From Sphingobacteriaceae bacterium GW460-11-11-14-LB5 (lineage in GTDB: Bacteria > Bacteroidota > Bacteroidia > Sphingobacteriales > Sphingobacteriaceae): a DNA stretch of 64,000 nt. Of the stretch, positions 10,196-18,607 are shown in pieces. The DNA is taken from contig CP021237.1 in NCBI GenBank assembly GCA_002151545.1, forward strand, positions 4,774,001-4,838,000. The letters are read 5' to 3'. The notes beneath the pieces are model-generated. The model was not told the origin of the DNA and searched no databases. It worked only from the letters and a program-made list of their open reading frames with translations. The translations under genes and the position numbers were made by a program. Positions within the stretch are counted from its first letter, which is position 1, and each line of letters starts with the position of its first letter.

Positions 10196-10963
10196 TTACT
10201 TGGTATTAAATAAGGTTAATAATTCTTGGTATTGCGGATAGGTAATCAAAACAGCACGATGAGGACCATGAAAAACAAAAAAAGCACCCGCAGCAACTGC
10301 ACTAGCACCGGCATCTACAGCATCTTTAATATCCTTTAAACTGCCAATTCCTCCTAATGCGATAAGGGGAGCAGATATTTCTCCACTGGCCTGTTTTATT
10401 AATGTTAAATCAGATCCTTGTAAGGTACCGTCTTTATCTACAGCATTTAACAAAATTTCCCCTGCACCTGCATCAACTGCCTGTTTTATATAACTTATCC
10501 AATTTTCATTAGCATTTTTTCCTTCACTTGACTTAAAAAGCTTAGGTCTTTGAAGCCAGTCTTTTTTAACATCTACTGAAACAACAATAGCAGAGCTGCC
10601 AAATCTTGCGACCAAATCCCTTACCAAATCGAGGTCTTCTAAAACTGCTGTCTGCAGGCAGATTTTTTCAACTCCTAATTTGAAAATTTTATAGGCTTGG
10701 TCAATTGTTTTAATCCCACCACCATAACACAATGGCATAAAACATTCACCTGCAAATTGCTCTATAAGACCGTAATTTGGCTCGCGTTTTAGTTTGCTTG
10801 CATCAATATCGAGCACCATCAACTCATCTACTTCTTTTGTATTGAAAATACGCATTGCATTCAATGGATCACCAATGTATTTCGGAGCAGCGAATTTGGT
10901 TGTTTTTACAAGACCACCATGTTGATTTAGTAACAGGGCAGGTATAACTCTATGTTTAAGCAT
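10196..10963 (-). CDS. hisF2: HisF-like ammonia-channel protein for the acetamidino sugar (HisF2)
   Basis: A 255-residue TIM barrel related to imidazole glycerol phosphate synthase cyclase. The true HisF N-terminus has a catalytic Asp11 in a CLDVKDG-type motif. Here the same place reads PALLLNQHG, with Leu at position 11, while the second Asp region (VVSVDVKKDW) is kept. That pattern fits the paralogues used with WbpG, which pass ammonia through the barrel but do not make imidazole glycerol phosphate. It directly abuts hisH2 with no gap. I therefore reject a role in histidine synthesis. Confidence 0.9.
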   Translation of the reverse strand: MLKHRVIPALLLNQHGGLVKTTKFAAPKYIGDPLNAMRIFNTKEVDELMVLDIDASKLKREPNYGLIEQFAGECFMPLCYGGGIKTIDQAYKIFKLGVEKICLQTAVLEDLDLVRDLVARFGSSAIVVSVDVKKDWLQRPKLFKSSEGKNANENWISYIKQAVDAGAGEILLNAVDKDGTLQGSDLTLIKQASGEISAPLIALGGIGSLKDIKDAVDAGASAVAAGAFFVFHGPHRAVLITYPQYQELLTLFNTK

Positions 10964-11587
10964 TTATATTGATAAAAAATTTTTCAATAATTCCATTCCA
11001 AATCGATGACTCTTCTCCGGATGAAATTGAAAACCATAAATATTGTCTTTTTGTACCGAAGCAGTAACATCAGAACCATGATAGGCTGTTGCTACAACAT
11101 GATTAGCATCTTCACAGACAGCATGATACGAATGAACAAAATAATAACGTAGTTCTTCATCCTGAATAGGAAATAACCCATTAGATTTATACACCTTTAT
11201 AGCATTCCAACCCATATGAGGAACCTTGATTGGGTTTTCGGGTTGTGATACAAACTTTATTAGCTTTCCAGGAATCCATCCGAGTCCTGGCAGTACTCCT
11301 TCTTCACTTTCATCAAAAAAGAACTGCATACCCAGGCAAATTCCCAAAACCGGTATTTTTTTTTCGAGTGCTACAATATTTAAAGCCTCAACCCAACCGT
11401 GTTCGTTCAACTCCTTCATGCCCACATCAAAAGACCCCACACCTGGCAATATTACTTTTTTTGCCTGAAGTAAATCCTCAGGTGAATTAGCAATAATTAC
11501 TTCACCACCCAAACGATTAATCATATTTACCACCGATTTAGTATTCCCTAACGATAAGTTCGGTATGTATATCTTGTTATTATCCAT
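10964..11587 (-). CDS. hisH2: Glutamine amidotransferase subunit HisH2
   Basis: A class I glutaminase that releases ammonia from glutamine and hands it to the HisF2 barrel for WbpG. The 207 residues carry the full catalytic triad: nucleophile C84 in LGICLGMQ, and H189 and E191 in FHPEKSH. The oxyanion-strand motif PGVGSF is at about 49-54. No other his genes are present in the window, so the pair belongs to the polysaccharide pathway rather than histidine synthesis. Confidence 0.9.
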   Translation of the reverse strand: MDNNKIYIPNLSLGNTKSVVNMINRLGGEVIIANSPEDLLQAKKVILPGVGSFDVGMKELNEHGWVEALNIVALEKKIPVLGICLGMQFFFDESEEGVLPGLGWIPGKLIKFVSQPENPIKVPHMGWNAIKVYKSNGLFPIQDEELRYYFVHSYHAVCEDANHVVATAYHGSDVTASVQKDNIYGFQFHPEKSHRFGMELLKNFLSI

Positions 11588-11611
11588 TGCACTGAATCTA
11601 ATATTTCTTTT

Positions 11612-12685
11612 CTATCTAGATGAAATTACCTCAAGAATGCGTTGACCTGTTCTACCATCACCGTAAAGACTTAAACCAGAATCTATTGTTTTTCCATGCA
11701 TTGCTTTAAAAGCACTTACAATATCAGCATCTACTGGAGAGGCTAACATATTTACGCCAGCTTCAATGAGTTCAACCCACTCCGTTTCATCGCGAAGCGT
11801 TAAACATGGCTTTAAATGGAAAAATGCTTCTTTTTGTACGCCGCCACTATCCGTCATTACCAGCGAACAATTTTGCAACAACCAGTTCATCTCTAAAAAT
11901 CCAACAGGTTCAATTATTTTAATGTTTTGATGTAATTTTATACCATCTATTTTTTTAATCACACCTGCAGTCCGCGGATGAATTGGAAGTATAATTTGAT
12001 GATTTGCAGCAATTATATTTAAAGCATCGATTATATTTCCAAGTCTTGATAAATCGTTTGTATTATCTGCTCTATGAATGGTACATAGTACAAACTCTGA
12101 TTCAATATTATCAACTTGAGGTCGTTTCGCTCTTTCCTTGTAAAATAGGGTTGCATCGTACATTACATCTCCAACCTGATAAACTTTATTATCAGTAACC
12201 CCTTCATTTTTGAGATTATGAATAGCTGTGATTGTTGGAGCAAATAAAAGATCAGACGCATGATCCGTCAGAATTCTATTAATCTCTTCGGGCATCTTAC
12301 GGTTAAACGACCTTAGGCCAGCCTCAACATGGGCAACAGGAATATGTATTTTTACGGCCGCCAGCGCACCAGCTAAAGTCGAATCAGTATCTCCATAAAC
12401 CAATACCCAATCTGGTTTTTCGGCTAAAAGCACTTCTTCAATTGCCTCTAACATTCTACCCGTATTCTGTCCATGGCTGCCACCACCAATTTTCAATTGA
12501 AAATCAGGCTTACGAATATCTAGTTCTTCAAAAAACACATCAGACATATTAGCATCAAAATGTTGCCCGGTATGGATCATAATCTCTTCTACACCTTCTA
12601 TGTCTCTTATTACCCTTGATATTACCGCAGCTTTTATAAATTGTGGCCTAGCGCCAATGATTGTACAAATTTTCATATTTTTCAA
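11612..12685 (-). CDS. wbpI: Non-hydrolysing UDP-sugar 2-epimerase, WbpI/WecB type
   Basis: A 357-residue GT-B-like epimerase that inverts C2 of a UDP-N-acetyl sugar. Hallmarks seen are IIGARPQFIKAA at the N-terminus, HVEAGLRSFNRKMPEEINR near residue 130, and the C-terminal MTDSGGVQKEAF. In the Pseudomonas pathway WbpI converts UDP-GlcNAc3NAcA to UDP-ManNAc3NAcA, which is the likely role here because the other steps are encoded next to it. A WecB-like activity on UDP-GlcNAc is the alternative. An internal start four codons in (12676) is possible. Confidence 0.88.
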   Translation of the reverse strand: MKNMKICTIIGARPQFIKAAVISRVIRDIEGVEEIMIHTGQHFDANMSDVFFEELDIRKPDFQLKIGGGSHGQNTGRMLEAIEEVLLAEKPDWVLVYGDTDSTLAGALAAVKIHIPVAHVEAGLRSFNRKMPEEINRILTDHASDLLFAPTITAIHNLKNEGVTDNKVYQVGDVMYDATLFYKERAKRPQVDNIESEFVLCTIHRADNTNDLSRLGNIIDALNIIAANHQIILPIHPRTAGVIKKIDGIKLHQNIKIIEPVGFLEMNWLLQNCSLVMTDSGGVQKEAFFHLKPCLTLRDETEWVELIEAGVNMLASPVDADIVSAFKAMHGKTIDSGLSLYGDGRTGQRILEVISSR

Positions 12686-12717
12686 ATTAAACTAACAAAA
12701 AGTTAAATTAACCTCTA

Positions 12718-13344
12718 TTAATCATTAATTTTTAATTTCTGTTGTTTAAACTTTTCAAACTTATTATTAGGAATATATCCATTATATTTATAAAGACTCT
12801 CGTAACCAATGCACTTTTCTTTATCTAAAAACTTAATGATTTTTGCTGGATTGCCACCAATAACACAATAACCATCAGCAAAAGACTTTGTCACTACTGA
12901 TCCCGCACCAACAATGGTAAAATCTCCCAGTTCTACATTAGGTAAAATGACTGAATTCATACCCACCCAACAATATTTTCCAATCTTTACAGTACCTTCC
13001 AAATGCTTAGTTGTATCATAAATATCATGATTACTGCTAATAATCCCAACATTCGCAGCAATTTGAGAATAGTCTCCTATAATTATCTTTCCCATGCCCT
13101 GAATATAACATCCAGGCATCATCCCAGGTGATGTTTCAATTCCTGCTTCAATATTTTTAGGATAAGTAACAATACTTGTAAAGTGAACCTGCCAATAGGC
13201 AGATCGGTTGAATCCTAATATTTTTTGAAAAAAGAAATACCTAAAATTAATAGGGGTCTGTGTATTTCTTGTTTCATAGATACACCTTGTAAATGGGAGG
13301 GTTTTGATTATACCCCAATATATATTCTTTATTATCCTTTTCAT
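12718..13344 (-). CDS. Left-handed beta-helix acyltransferase
   Basis: A hexapeptide-repeat O-acetyltransferase of 208 residues, related to the serine acetyltransferase/WcaF group. The catalytic histidine is in SSNHDIYD. The coil region runs from about residue 70 to 175 and closes with VIGGNPAKII. It probably acetylates a sugar of this polysaccharide. Its start overlaps the flippase stop by 4 bp. It is distinct from the acyltransferase at 7237-7833 and from the WbpD-type enzyme at 15686-16264. Confidence 0.8.
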   Translation of the reverse strand: MKRIIKNIYWGIIKTLPFTRCIYETRNTQTPINFRYFFFQKILGFNRSAYWQVHFTSIVTYPKNIEAGIETSPGMMPGCYIQGMGKIIIGDYSQIAANVGIISSNHDIYDTTKHLEGTVKIGKYCWVGMNSVILPNVELGDFTIVGAGSVVTKSFADGYCVIGGNPAKIIKFLDKEKCIGYESLYKYNGYIPNNKFEKFKQQKLKIND

Positions 13345-14630
13345 ATATCTGATACCAAAGCTCTTTTTTTGGAAAGTTGAAATGACCGCACTAAATAGAT
13401 GATATATATTATCGAAAAATTGATCGCATAAAGTTTCACTGTAAGTAATATATCTTTATAAATAACTGCTCCAGTATATAAAACTAAAGCAGTGCTAAAT
13501 AAGATATAAATATGCCAAATAAAGTCTTCTTTCTGTTTGTGTACAATATAAAATATAAAGCTTAGCGGGCTTGATATGAATTTGAAGAAAAACATGAAAA
13601 GTAGGATGTCTAGGAATTTCCCCGCTGGAGCCCATTGATTTCCAAATAGCAAAACTATGAAATGATCTCCAAATAAGTATAATAAAATAAAAGGAAATAC
13701 TGAAATCGCTAACATCTTTTTCAAAGTACTCAGATACGCCTCCTGGCAACTACCAGTCTCTCTATAATCTTTAGCAGCTCTTTCTTTAAACACATCAAGA
13801 ATAGCTCCTGCCAATAATGAGATTGGAATATTCAAGAGTGTAAGAATAAATGAAAAATATCCTGAATCTTTTGGATTAAACAACCATAGAAAAACAAAAA
13901 CTGGCATTTGTGCACAAAGTACATTCATCAATTCAGCAGGTAATATATACATTGGGAACTTAGCATATTTTTTTCCAACATTCTGATACTGCGCCCTCTG
14001 TTCTGTGCTTATCGACAATGATGATTTCATCTCGATAGTCTTTATCTTGTATCTTAAAAAAAGATTTGAAAACAAATGGCTCAAAGTTAACGCCGAGGCT
14101 AAGAAAATTGCTGTTGGAAAGAAGAAACCTATCGATACGGCAAATGCCCCAAATAACACGCTCCTCAAAATCTTATTGAGAGAAAGTACTGTAAACTTCT
14201 TTTCCCTAACAAGCCAATAGTTTAATATCTGAAATGAGCTTAATAAATATGTTGCGATTGGGATAATCAGAAATATCCATCTGTGCTTATCTTTAATCCC
14301 AAATATTGAATTCAAAAAATCAAGTGGCAAGGCGATCATAAAGATTGCTATGATACCGCAAACAGCAAGATTAATCCAATTACAGAGATGCATCAGGTCG
14401 ATAACTTCATTCTCTGTATCCGGAAGCATTATTGCAAGTTCGTACTTACCTGTTGATAAAATGCTCAAAATGCTAATGGATGCCAAAAAGCCAGCATAAA
14501 TACCATATTCTGCCGGTCCAAATTGTTTTGCGATGACTGGAATAATCAGAAAAGATATGGCCTGTGCCATTGCTGTGCCAGAAAATAATTTAAGAATATT
14601 TTTGTCATATTCTCCAAGTCGTAATCGCAT
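13341..14630 (-). CDS. Oligosaccharide flippase (Wzx type)
   Basis: A polytopic membrane protein of 429 residues with about twelve transmembrane segments, of the polysaccharide biosynthesis/MATE-like superfamily. The first segments (SGTAMAQAISFLIIPVIAK, FGPAEYGIYAGF) are typical of Wzx proteins. It should carry undecaprenyl-diphosphate-linked repeat units across the inner membrane, working with the Wzy-like protein and the Wza/Wzc export system encoded nearby. It starts 10 bp after the WbpB-type gene ends. A second, unrelated copy is at 59070-60389. Confidence 0.87.
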   Translation of the reverse strand: MRLRLGEYDKNILKLFSGTAMAQAISFLIIPVIAKQFGPAEYGIYAGFLASISILSILSTGKYELAIMLPDTENEVIDLMHLCNWINLAVCGIIAIFMIALPLDFLNSIFGIKDKHRWIFLIIPIATYLLSSFQILNYWLVREKKFTVLSLNKILRSVLFGAFAVSIGFFFPTAIFLASALTLSHLFSNLFLRYKIKTIEMKSSLSISTEQRAQYQNVGKKYAKFPMYILPAELMNVLCAQMPVFVFLWLFNPKDSGYFSFILTLLNIPISLLAGAILDVFKERAAKDYRETGSCQEAYLSTLKKMLAISVFPFILLYLFGDHFIVLLFGNQWAPAGKFLDILLFMFFFKFISSPLSFIFYIVHKQKEDFIWHIYILFSTALVLYTGAVIYKDILLTVKLYAINFSIIYIIYLVRSFQLSKKRALVSDI

Positions 14631-14640
14631 TTGATTTAGC

Positions 14641-15684
14641 TTAGTTTCCAGCCTTATATATTCTTTCGATAATATCTACAACCTTTAATCCTTCTAAGGC
14701 ATTTGTAGTTATATTCCCATTTCCATTAATCACATCTACAATATTTTCATAAATATAGTGGTGATTTGCCGCCGAACCTTTATAAGGGCCGTAATCATTT
14801 GGTGGATTACTTTCTTTTAATACAGGCATTTCATAATCCTTAATATGGCAATACTCTACTTCATTCATATATTGCCCGCCTACTTTAAGCGAACCGTTTT
14901 CAGCGATAACAGTGATTGAGCTTTCCAAATTCTTATTCCACACTGCTGTTGAATAGTTTAAAGAACCCATTCCACCATCTACAAAGTCGAAACTAACAAA
15001 GCCCGAGTCCTCAAAATCTGTACTTGTATGGTGACTAAAATCATTGAGTTTTCCTTGAATATTATGTATATCGCCAAAGTACCAATACATTAAGTCAATA
15101 AAATGAGAAAATTGTGTAAACAAGGTACCTCCATCTAATTCTTTCGTTCCATGCCATGAGCCTGGTTTGCCCGTTTTAGGATCTGGTTTATAATATCGAT
15201 CATCTCTATTCCAATAACAGTTGATCTGAACCATAAATATTTTGCCCAGTATGCCCGCTTCTAAAATGCCTTTTAACCATTCTGATGGAGGCGAGTAGCG
15301 ATTTTGCATTACGCAAAAAACTTGCTTATGTTTATGTAATGCCTTAAATATAACGCGTTCACAACCAGCTTTAGTTAAAGCCATTGGTTTTTCAACTACG
15401 ATGTGGCAATTACGATCTAATGCTTTAATTGCCTGTTCTTCGTGAAATCCGTTTGGCGTAGCAATAGAGATTACATCAATCTCTAAATTAGATTTTATTA
15501 ATTCATCAATCGAAGAGAAAAATTTAGCTTCTTTATATGCTTCAATGCCAAGCTCTTGTGATGATTTGGTATCACATAATGCAACTAGTTCACAATTTTC
15601 ATTGCCTTGAATCATACTTGCATGACGTTTCCCAATATGCCCACAGCCTATTACTGCAAATTTTATTTTTTTGTCAGTTTTCAT
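14641..15684 (-). CDS. wbpB: Gfo/Idh/MocA oxidoreductase, WbpB type
   Basis: Likely oxidises C3 of UDP-GlcNAcA to the 3-keto form with tightly bound NAD. The 347 residues show the Rossmann loop VIGCGHIGKRH and the family motif VEKPMAL near residue 97. Pseudomonas WbpB regenerates its NAD by reducing 2-oxoglutarate to 2-hydroxyglutarate. This makes the L-2-hydroxyglutarate oxidase gene 1.7 kb upstream in the same operon notable. The gene is flanked with almost no gap by the wbpD-type gene, matching the usual pathway order. Confidence 0.88.
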   Translation of the reverse strand: MKTDKKIKFAVIGCGHIGKRHASMIQGNENCELVALCDTKSSQELGIEAYKEAKFFSSIDELIKSNLEIDVISIATPNGFHEEQAIKALDRNCHIVVEKPMALTKAGCERVIFKALHKHKQVFCVMQNRYSPPSEWLKGILEAGILGKIFMVQINCYWNRDDRYYKPDPKTGKPGSWHGTKELDGGTLFTQFSHFIDLMYWYFGDIHNIQGKLNDFSHHTSTDFEDSGFVSFDFVDGGMGSLNYSTAVWNKNLESSITVIAENGSLKVGGQYMNEVEYCHIKDYEMPVLKESNPPNDYGPYKGSAANHHYIYENIVDVINGNGNITTNALEGLKVVDIIERIYKAGN

Positions 15685-15685
15685 T

Positions 15686-16264
15686 CTATTTAACTCTGAT
15701 TACTAAATTATTTTCTAACTTATATTCTTGTCCACTCTCTTCACATATTGCGATGCCACTATTATCGAAATTTAATCGATGTCCGTACTCGCTTACCCAA
15801 CCTATTTGTTTAGCAGGATTACCTACAACTAATGCATATGGAACTATCGTTTTGGTAACAACAGCACCAGCCCCTATAAAAGCAAACGCGCCAATATCGT
15901 GGCCACAAACAATAGTTGCATTCGCACCAATTGAGGCACCTTTTCCAACATGAGTTTTTGAGTATTGCCCTCTTCTATTTACTGCACTTCTGGGGTTAAT
16001 CACATTTGTAAAAACCATTGATGGCCCTAAAAAAACATCATCATCACAAGTAACGCCCTCATAAATTGAAACATTATTTTGAATCTTGACGTTTTTACCT
16101 AACTCAACCCCTGGAGAAATCACCACATTTTGACCTATATTACAATTTTCACCAATTATACAGTTTGACATCACATGCGAAAAATGCCAAATTTTAACTC
16201 CTTCTGAAATATTTGCCCCCTCATCTATCACAGCTGTTTCATGTGCGAAAAATTTACTATCCAT
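15686..16264 (-). CDS. wbpD: UDP-sugar N-acetyltransferase, WbpD/WlbB type
   Basis: A 192-residue hexapeptide acyltransferase that should acetylate the 3-amino group of UDP-GlcNAc3NA with acetyl-CoA. It begins with KFFAHETAVIDEGANISEG and has the coil region from about residue 20 to 150. The conserved Asn/His region FTNVINPRSAVNRRGQY and the signature VVGNPAKQIGWVSEYG are typical of WbpD/WlbB. It lies 1 bp upstream of wbpB and abuts wbpE, so the three steps are tightly coupled. Confidence 0.9.
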   Translation of the reverse strand: MDSKFFAHETAVIDEGANISEGVKIWHFSHVMSNCIIGENCNIGQNVVISPGVELGKNVKIQNNVSIYEGVTCDDDVFLGPSMVFTNVINPRSAVNRRGQYSKTHVGKGASIGANATIVCGHDIGAFAFIGAGAVVTKTIVPYALVVGNPAKQIGWVSEYGHRLNFDNSGIAICEESGQEYKLENNLVIRVK

Positions 16265-17395
16265 CTATTTAAAAAAGTTAATTATATTTTCAATAATGTA
16301 GTCTTGAACTTCAGTTTTCATTTCGGTATGGATAGGAAGAGAAATCACTTCCCTGCATAATCTTTCCGCAACTGGGAAATCTCCTTCATTATAGCCATAA
16401 ACCAAATAAGCTTCTTGTAAATGTACCGGAACAGGATAATAAACCATTGTGGGGATGCCATTATCCTGAAGATATTGCTTGAATTCATCCCTTCTTCCAT
16501 CCTTAACTTTACAGGTATATTGATTAAATACATGCGTAGAATAACTTGCTCTGGCCGGAATAACAAGGCCATTCAGACCTGAAATCATTTCATCATATTT
16601 TTTGGCTACCCCTTGTCTGGCAAGGCTGTAGTCATCTAAATATTTAATCTTCACATTAAGTATAGCAGCCTGCACAGTGTCTAATCTCGAATTAATACCA
16701 ACAACTTCATGATAGTATTTTTTTCGCTGACCATGATTGGCAATGATATGAATTTTTTCACCCAAGGCTTCATTTTGGGTCAGCAAAGCGCCACCGTCGC
16801 CAAAACAGCCCAAATTTTTTGATGGAAAAAAAGAGGTAGTGCCAATATTACCAATGGTTCCTCCAAAGGCTTTTGAGCCATCCTTAAAAATGTATTGAGA
16901 TCCCATGGCCTGAGCTGTATCCTCGATAACAGCAATACTATACTTCCTGGCGATAGCTAAAATCGCTTCCATATTGGAGCATTGACCAAATAGGTGAACA
17001 GGAATAATCCCTACAGTTTTATCTGATATCAGTTCTTCAAGTTTCGTATGGTCTAACTCGAAAGTATCTTCTGTAACATCAATAAATTTAGGGATAAGCC
17101 CTAATAAGGCAATCACCTCGACAGTTGCAATATAGGTAAAGGCAGGAACGATAATTTCATCACCGGGTTTAAAGCCCAAGGCCATCATAGCTATTTGAAG
17201 TGCATCAGTCCCATTTGCACATGTTACCGCACTGTTAACATTGTTATATTCTTTTAGGCTATTGCTGAATTGCTTTACCTGTGGCCCGTTTATATATGCT
17301 GCTCCTTCTACTGCCTCCAGCAATGCCTGATCAATTTCTGATTTGATTTTTAAATATTGACCTTTAAGGTCTACCATTTGGATGGCATCTTTCAT
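16265..17395 (-). CDS. wbpE: PLP-dependent sugar aminotransferase, WbpE type
   Basis: A DegT/DnrJ/EryC1-family enzyme of 376 residues that should aminate UDP-3-keto-GlcNAcA using L-glutamate, giving 2-oxoglutarate. The PLP lysine is K193 in SFFPSKNLGCFGDGG, and the ring-stacking/Asp region is EDTAQAMG with D159. The 2-oxoglutarate formed is the known oxidant for WbpB. It abuts wbpD and follows the hydroxyglutarate oxidase gene by 4 bp. Confidence 0.92.
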   Translation of the reverse strand: MKDAIQMVDLKGQYLKIKSEIDQALLEAVEGAAYINGPQVKQFSNSLKEYNNVNSAVTCANGTDALQIAMMALGFKPGDEIIVPAFTYIATVEVIALLGLIPKFIDVTEDTFELDHTKLEELISDKTVGIIPVHLFGQCSNMEAILAIARKYSIAVIEDTAQAMGSQYIFKDGSKAFGGTIGNIGTTSFFPSKNLGCFGDGGALLTQNEALGEKIHIIANHGQRKKYYHEVVGINSRLDTVQAAILNVKIKYLDDYSLARQGVAKKYDEMISGLNGLVIPARASYSTHVFNQYTCKVKDGRRDEFKQYLQDNGIPTMVYYPVPVHLQEAYLVYGYNEGDFPVAERLCREVISLPIHTEMKTEVQDYIIENIINFFK

Positions 17396-17399
17396 AACT

Positions 17400-18599
17400 T
17401 TAATTTAGAATTTTATCACTGATTAATTTCCCAATCGACAATGATGAAGTTGCGGCGGGAGAAGGTGCATTCCTAACATGAATGATATTTGCATTTTGAA
17501 GAATATTAAAATCATCTATTAAATTTCCTTTTTTATCACAAGCCTGCGCTCTAACACCTGCTCCACCTTCAACCAAGTCACTCTGATTGATCTCTGGTAT
17601 TAGCTTTTGTAAGGAACGGGTAAATGCTGCCTTTGATAAAGACCTATAAATTTCGCCCATCCCAGTTTGCCCATATTTCGCAACAATTTTCCAGAACCCG
17701 GGCCAGGCTAATGTATCACCCATATCTTTCAAACTGAAATCACTGAATTTATATCCTTCTCTTTTAAAAGCCAGAACAGCATTTGGTCCAGCTTCAATTC
17801 CACCGCCAATCATTCTGGTAAAATGAACACCTAAAAATGGAAATTCCGGATCGGGAACTGGATAGATTAAATGTTTAACTAAGCTTTCGCGCTCAGTTTT
17901 CAATTTGTAGTATTCGCCCCGAAAAGGTATAATTCTAAGATTATTGTCATCCTCCGTTAAAGAGGCTATGCGATCAGAAAATAGTCCACCACAACTTACT
18001 AGTTTAACAGTACTGTATACTTCAAGATTAGTCTTAACAATTATGCACTTACTATCTTGTTGAATCTTATTAACTTCCTGGTTAAAAGATATTTCCCCAC
18101 CAAGTGCCATAAAAAGTTCTAAAATCTTTTCTGCCATTTTCGGATAGTCAATGATACCTGTTTGTGGAACGAAAATTGACTCTAATGCAGCACAGTGTGG
18201 TTCAATCTCTCTACTCTCAGCAGCTGAAAGTCTTTTCAAACCTTTTAAGCCATTTTCAATCCCCCTCTGATAAATGTTGTTTAAACCAGGTAGCTCTTTT
18301 TGATCTGTAGCGACAATAATTTTCCCACAAATATCATAAGGAATCTCATGTTGTTGAGCAAACTCAATTATAGATTGATAACCCGAAATACAATTCTGAG
18401 CTTTCAGACTTCCTGGTTTATAATAAATACCACTATGTATAACACCACTATTATGGCCAGATTGATGCTTTGCAACACCATCTTCCTTATCTAAAATTAA
18501 AACATTTAACTCAGGTTGAGCAATTTTTAATTGATAGGCAGTAGATAAACCAACAAGCCCTGCACCAACAACGATGATATCATATTTTTTAATTGACAT
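17400..18599 (-). CDS. lhgO: L-2-hydroxyglutarate oxidase/dehydrogenase homologue
   Basis: An FAD-dependent oxidoreductase of the DAO superfamily, 399 residues, full length. The FAD loop VVGAGLVGLSTAYQL begins at residue 10, and the stretch SGHNSGVIHSGIYYKPGS near residues 46-63 is the hallmark of LhgO. The C-terminus keeps GGAGVRAQA and RNAPSPAATSS. The known reaction oxidises L-2-hydroxyglutarate to 2-oxoglutarate, passing electrons to the respiratory chain. Embedded between wbpE (4 bp) and the wbpA-type gene (8 bp), it probably recycles the 2-hydroxyglutarate made by WbpB. That role is inference. Confidence 0.88.
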   Translation of the reverse strand: MSIKKYDIIVVGAGLVGLSTAYQLKIAQPELNVLILDKEDGVAKHQSGHNSGVIHSGIYYKPGSLKAQNCISGYQSIIEFAQQHEIPYDICGKIIVATDQKELPGLNNIYQRGIENGLKGLKRLSAAESREIEPHCAALESIFVPQTGIIDYPKMAEKILELFMALGGEISFNQEVNKIQQDSKCIIVKTNLEVYSTVKLVSCGGLFSDRIASLTEDDNNLRIIPFRGEYYKLKTERESLVKHLIYPVPDPEFPFLGVHFTRMIGGGIEAGPNAVLAFKREGYKFSDFSLKDMGDTLAWPGFWKIVAKYGQTGMGEIYRSLSKAAFTRSLQKLIPEINQSDLVEGGAGVRAQACDKKGNLIDDFNILQNANIIHVRNAPSPAATSSLSIGKLISDKILN

Positions 18600-18607
18600 G
18601 AAAATAA

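Noticed and set aside
10196-11587. HisF and HisH read as histidine biosynthesis genes
   Set aside because: No other his gene is present, HisF lacks Asp11, and they stand next to a WbpG-type amidotransferase and a sugar epimerase.
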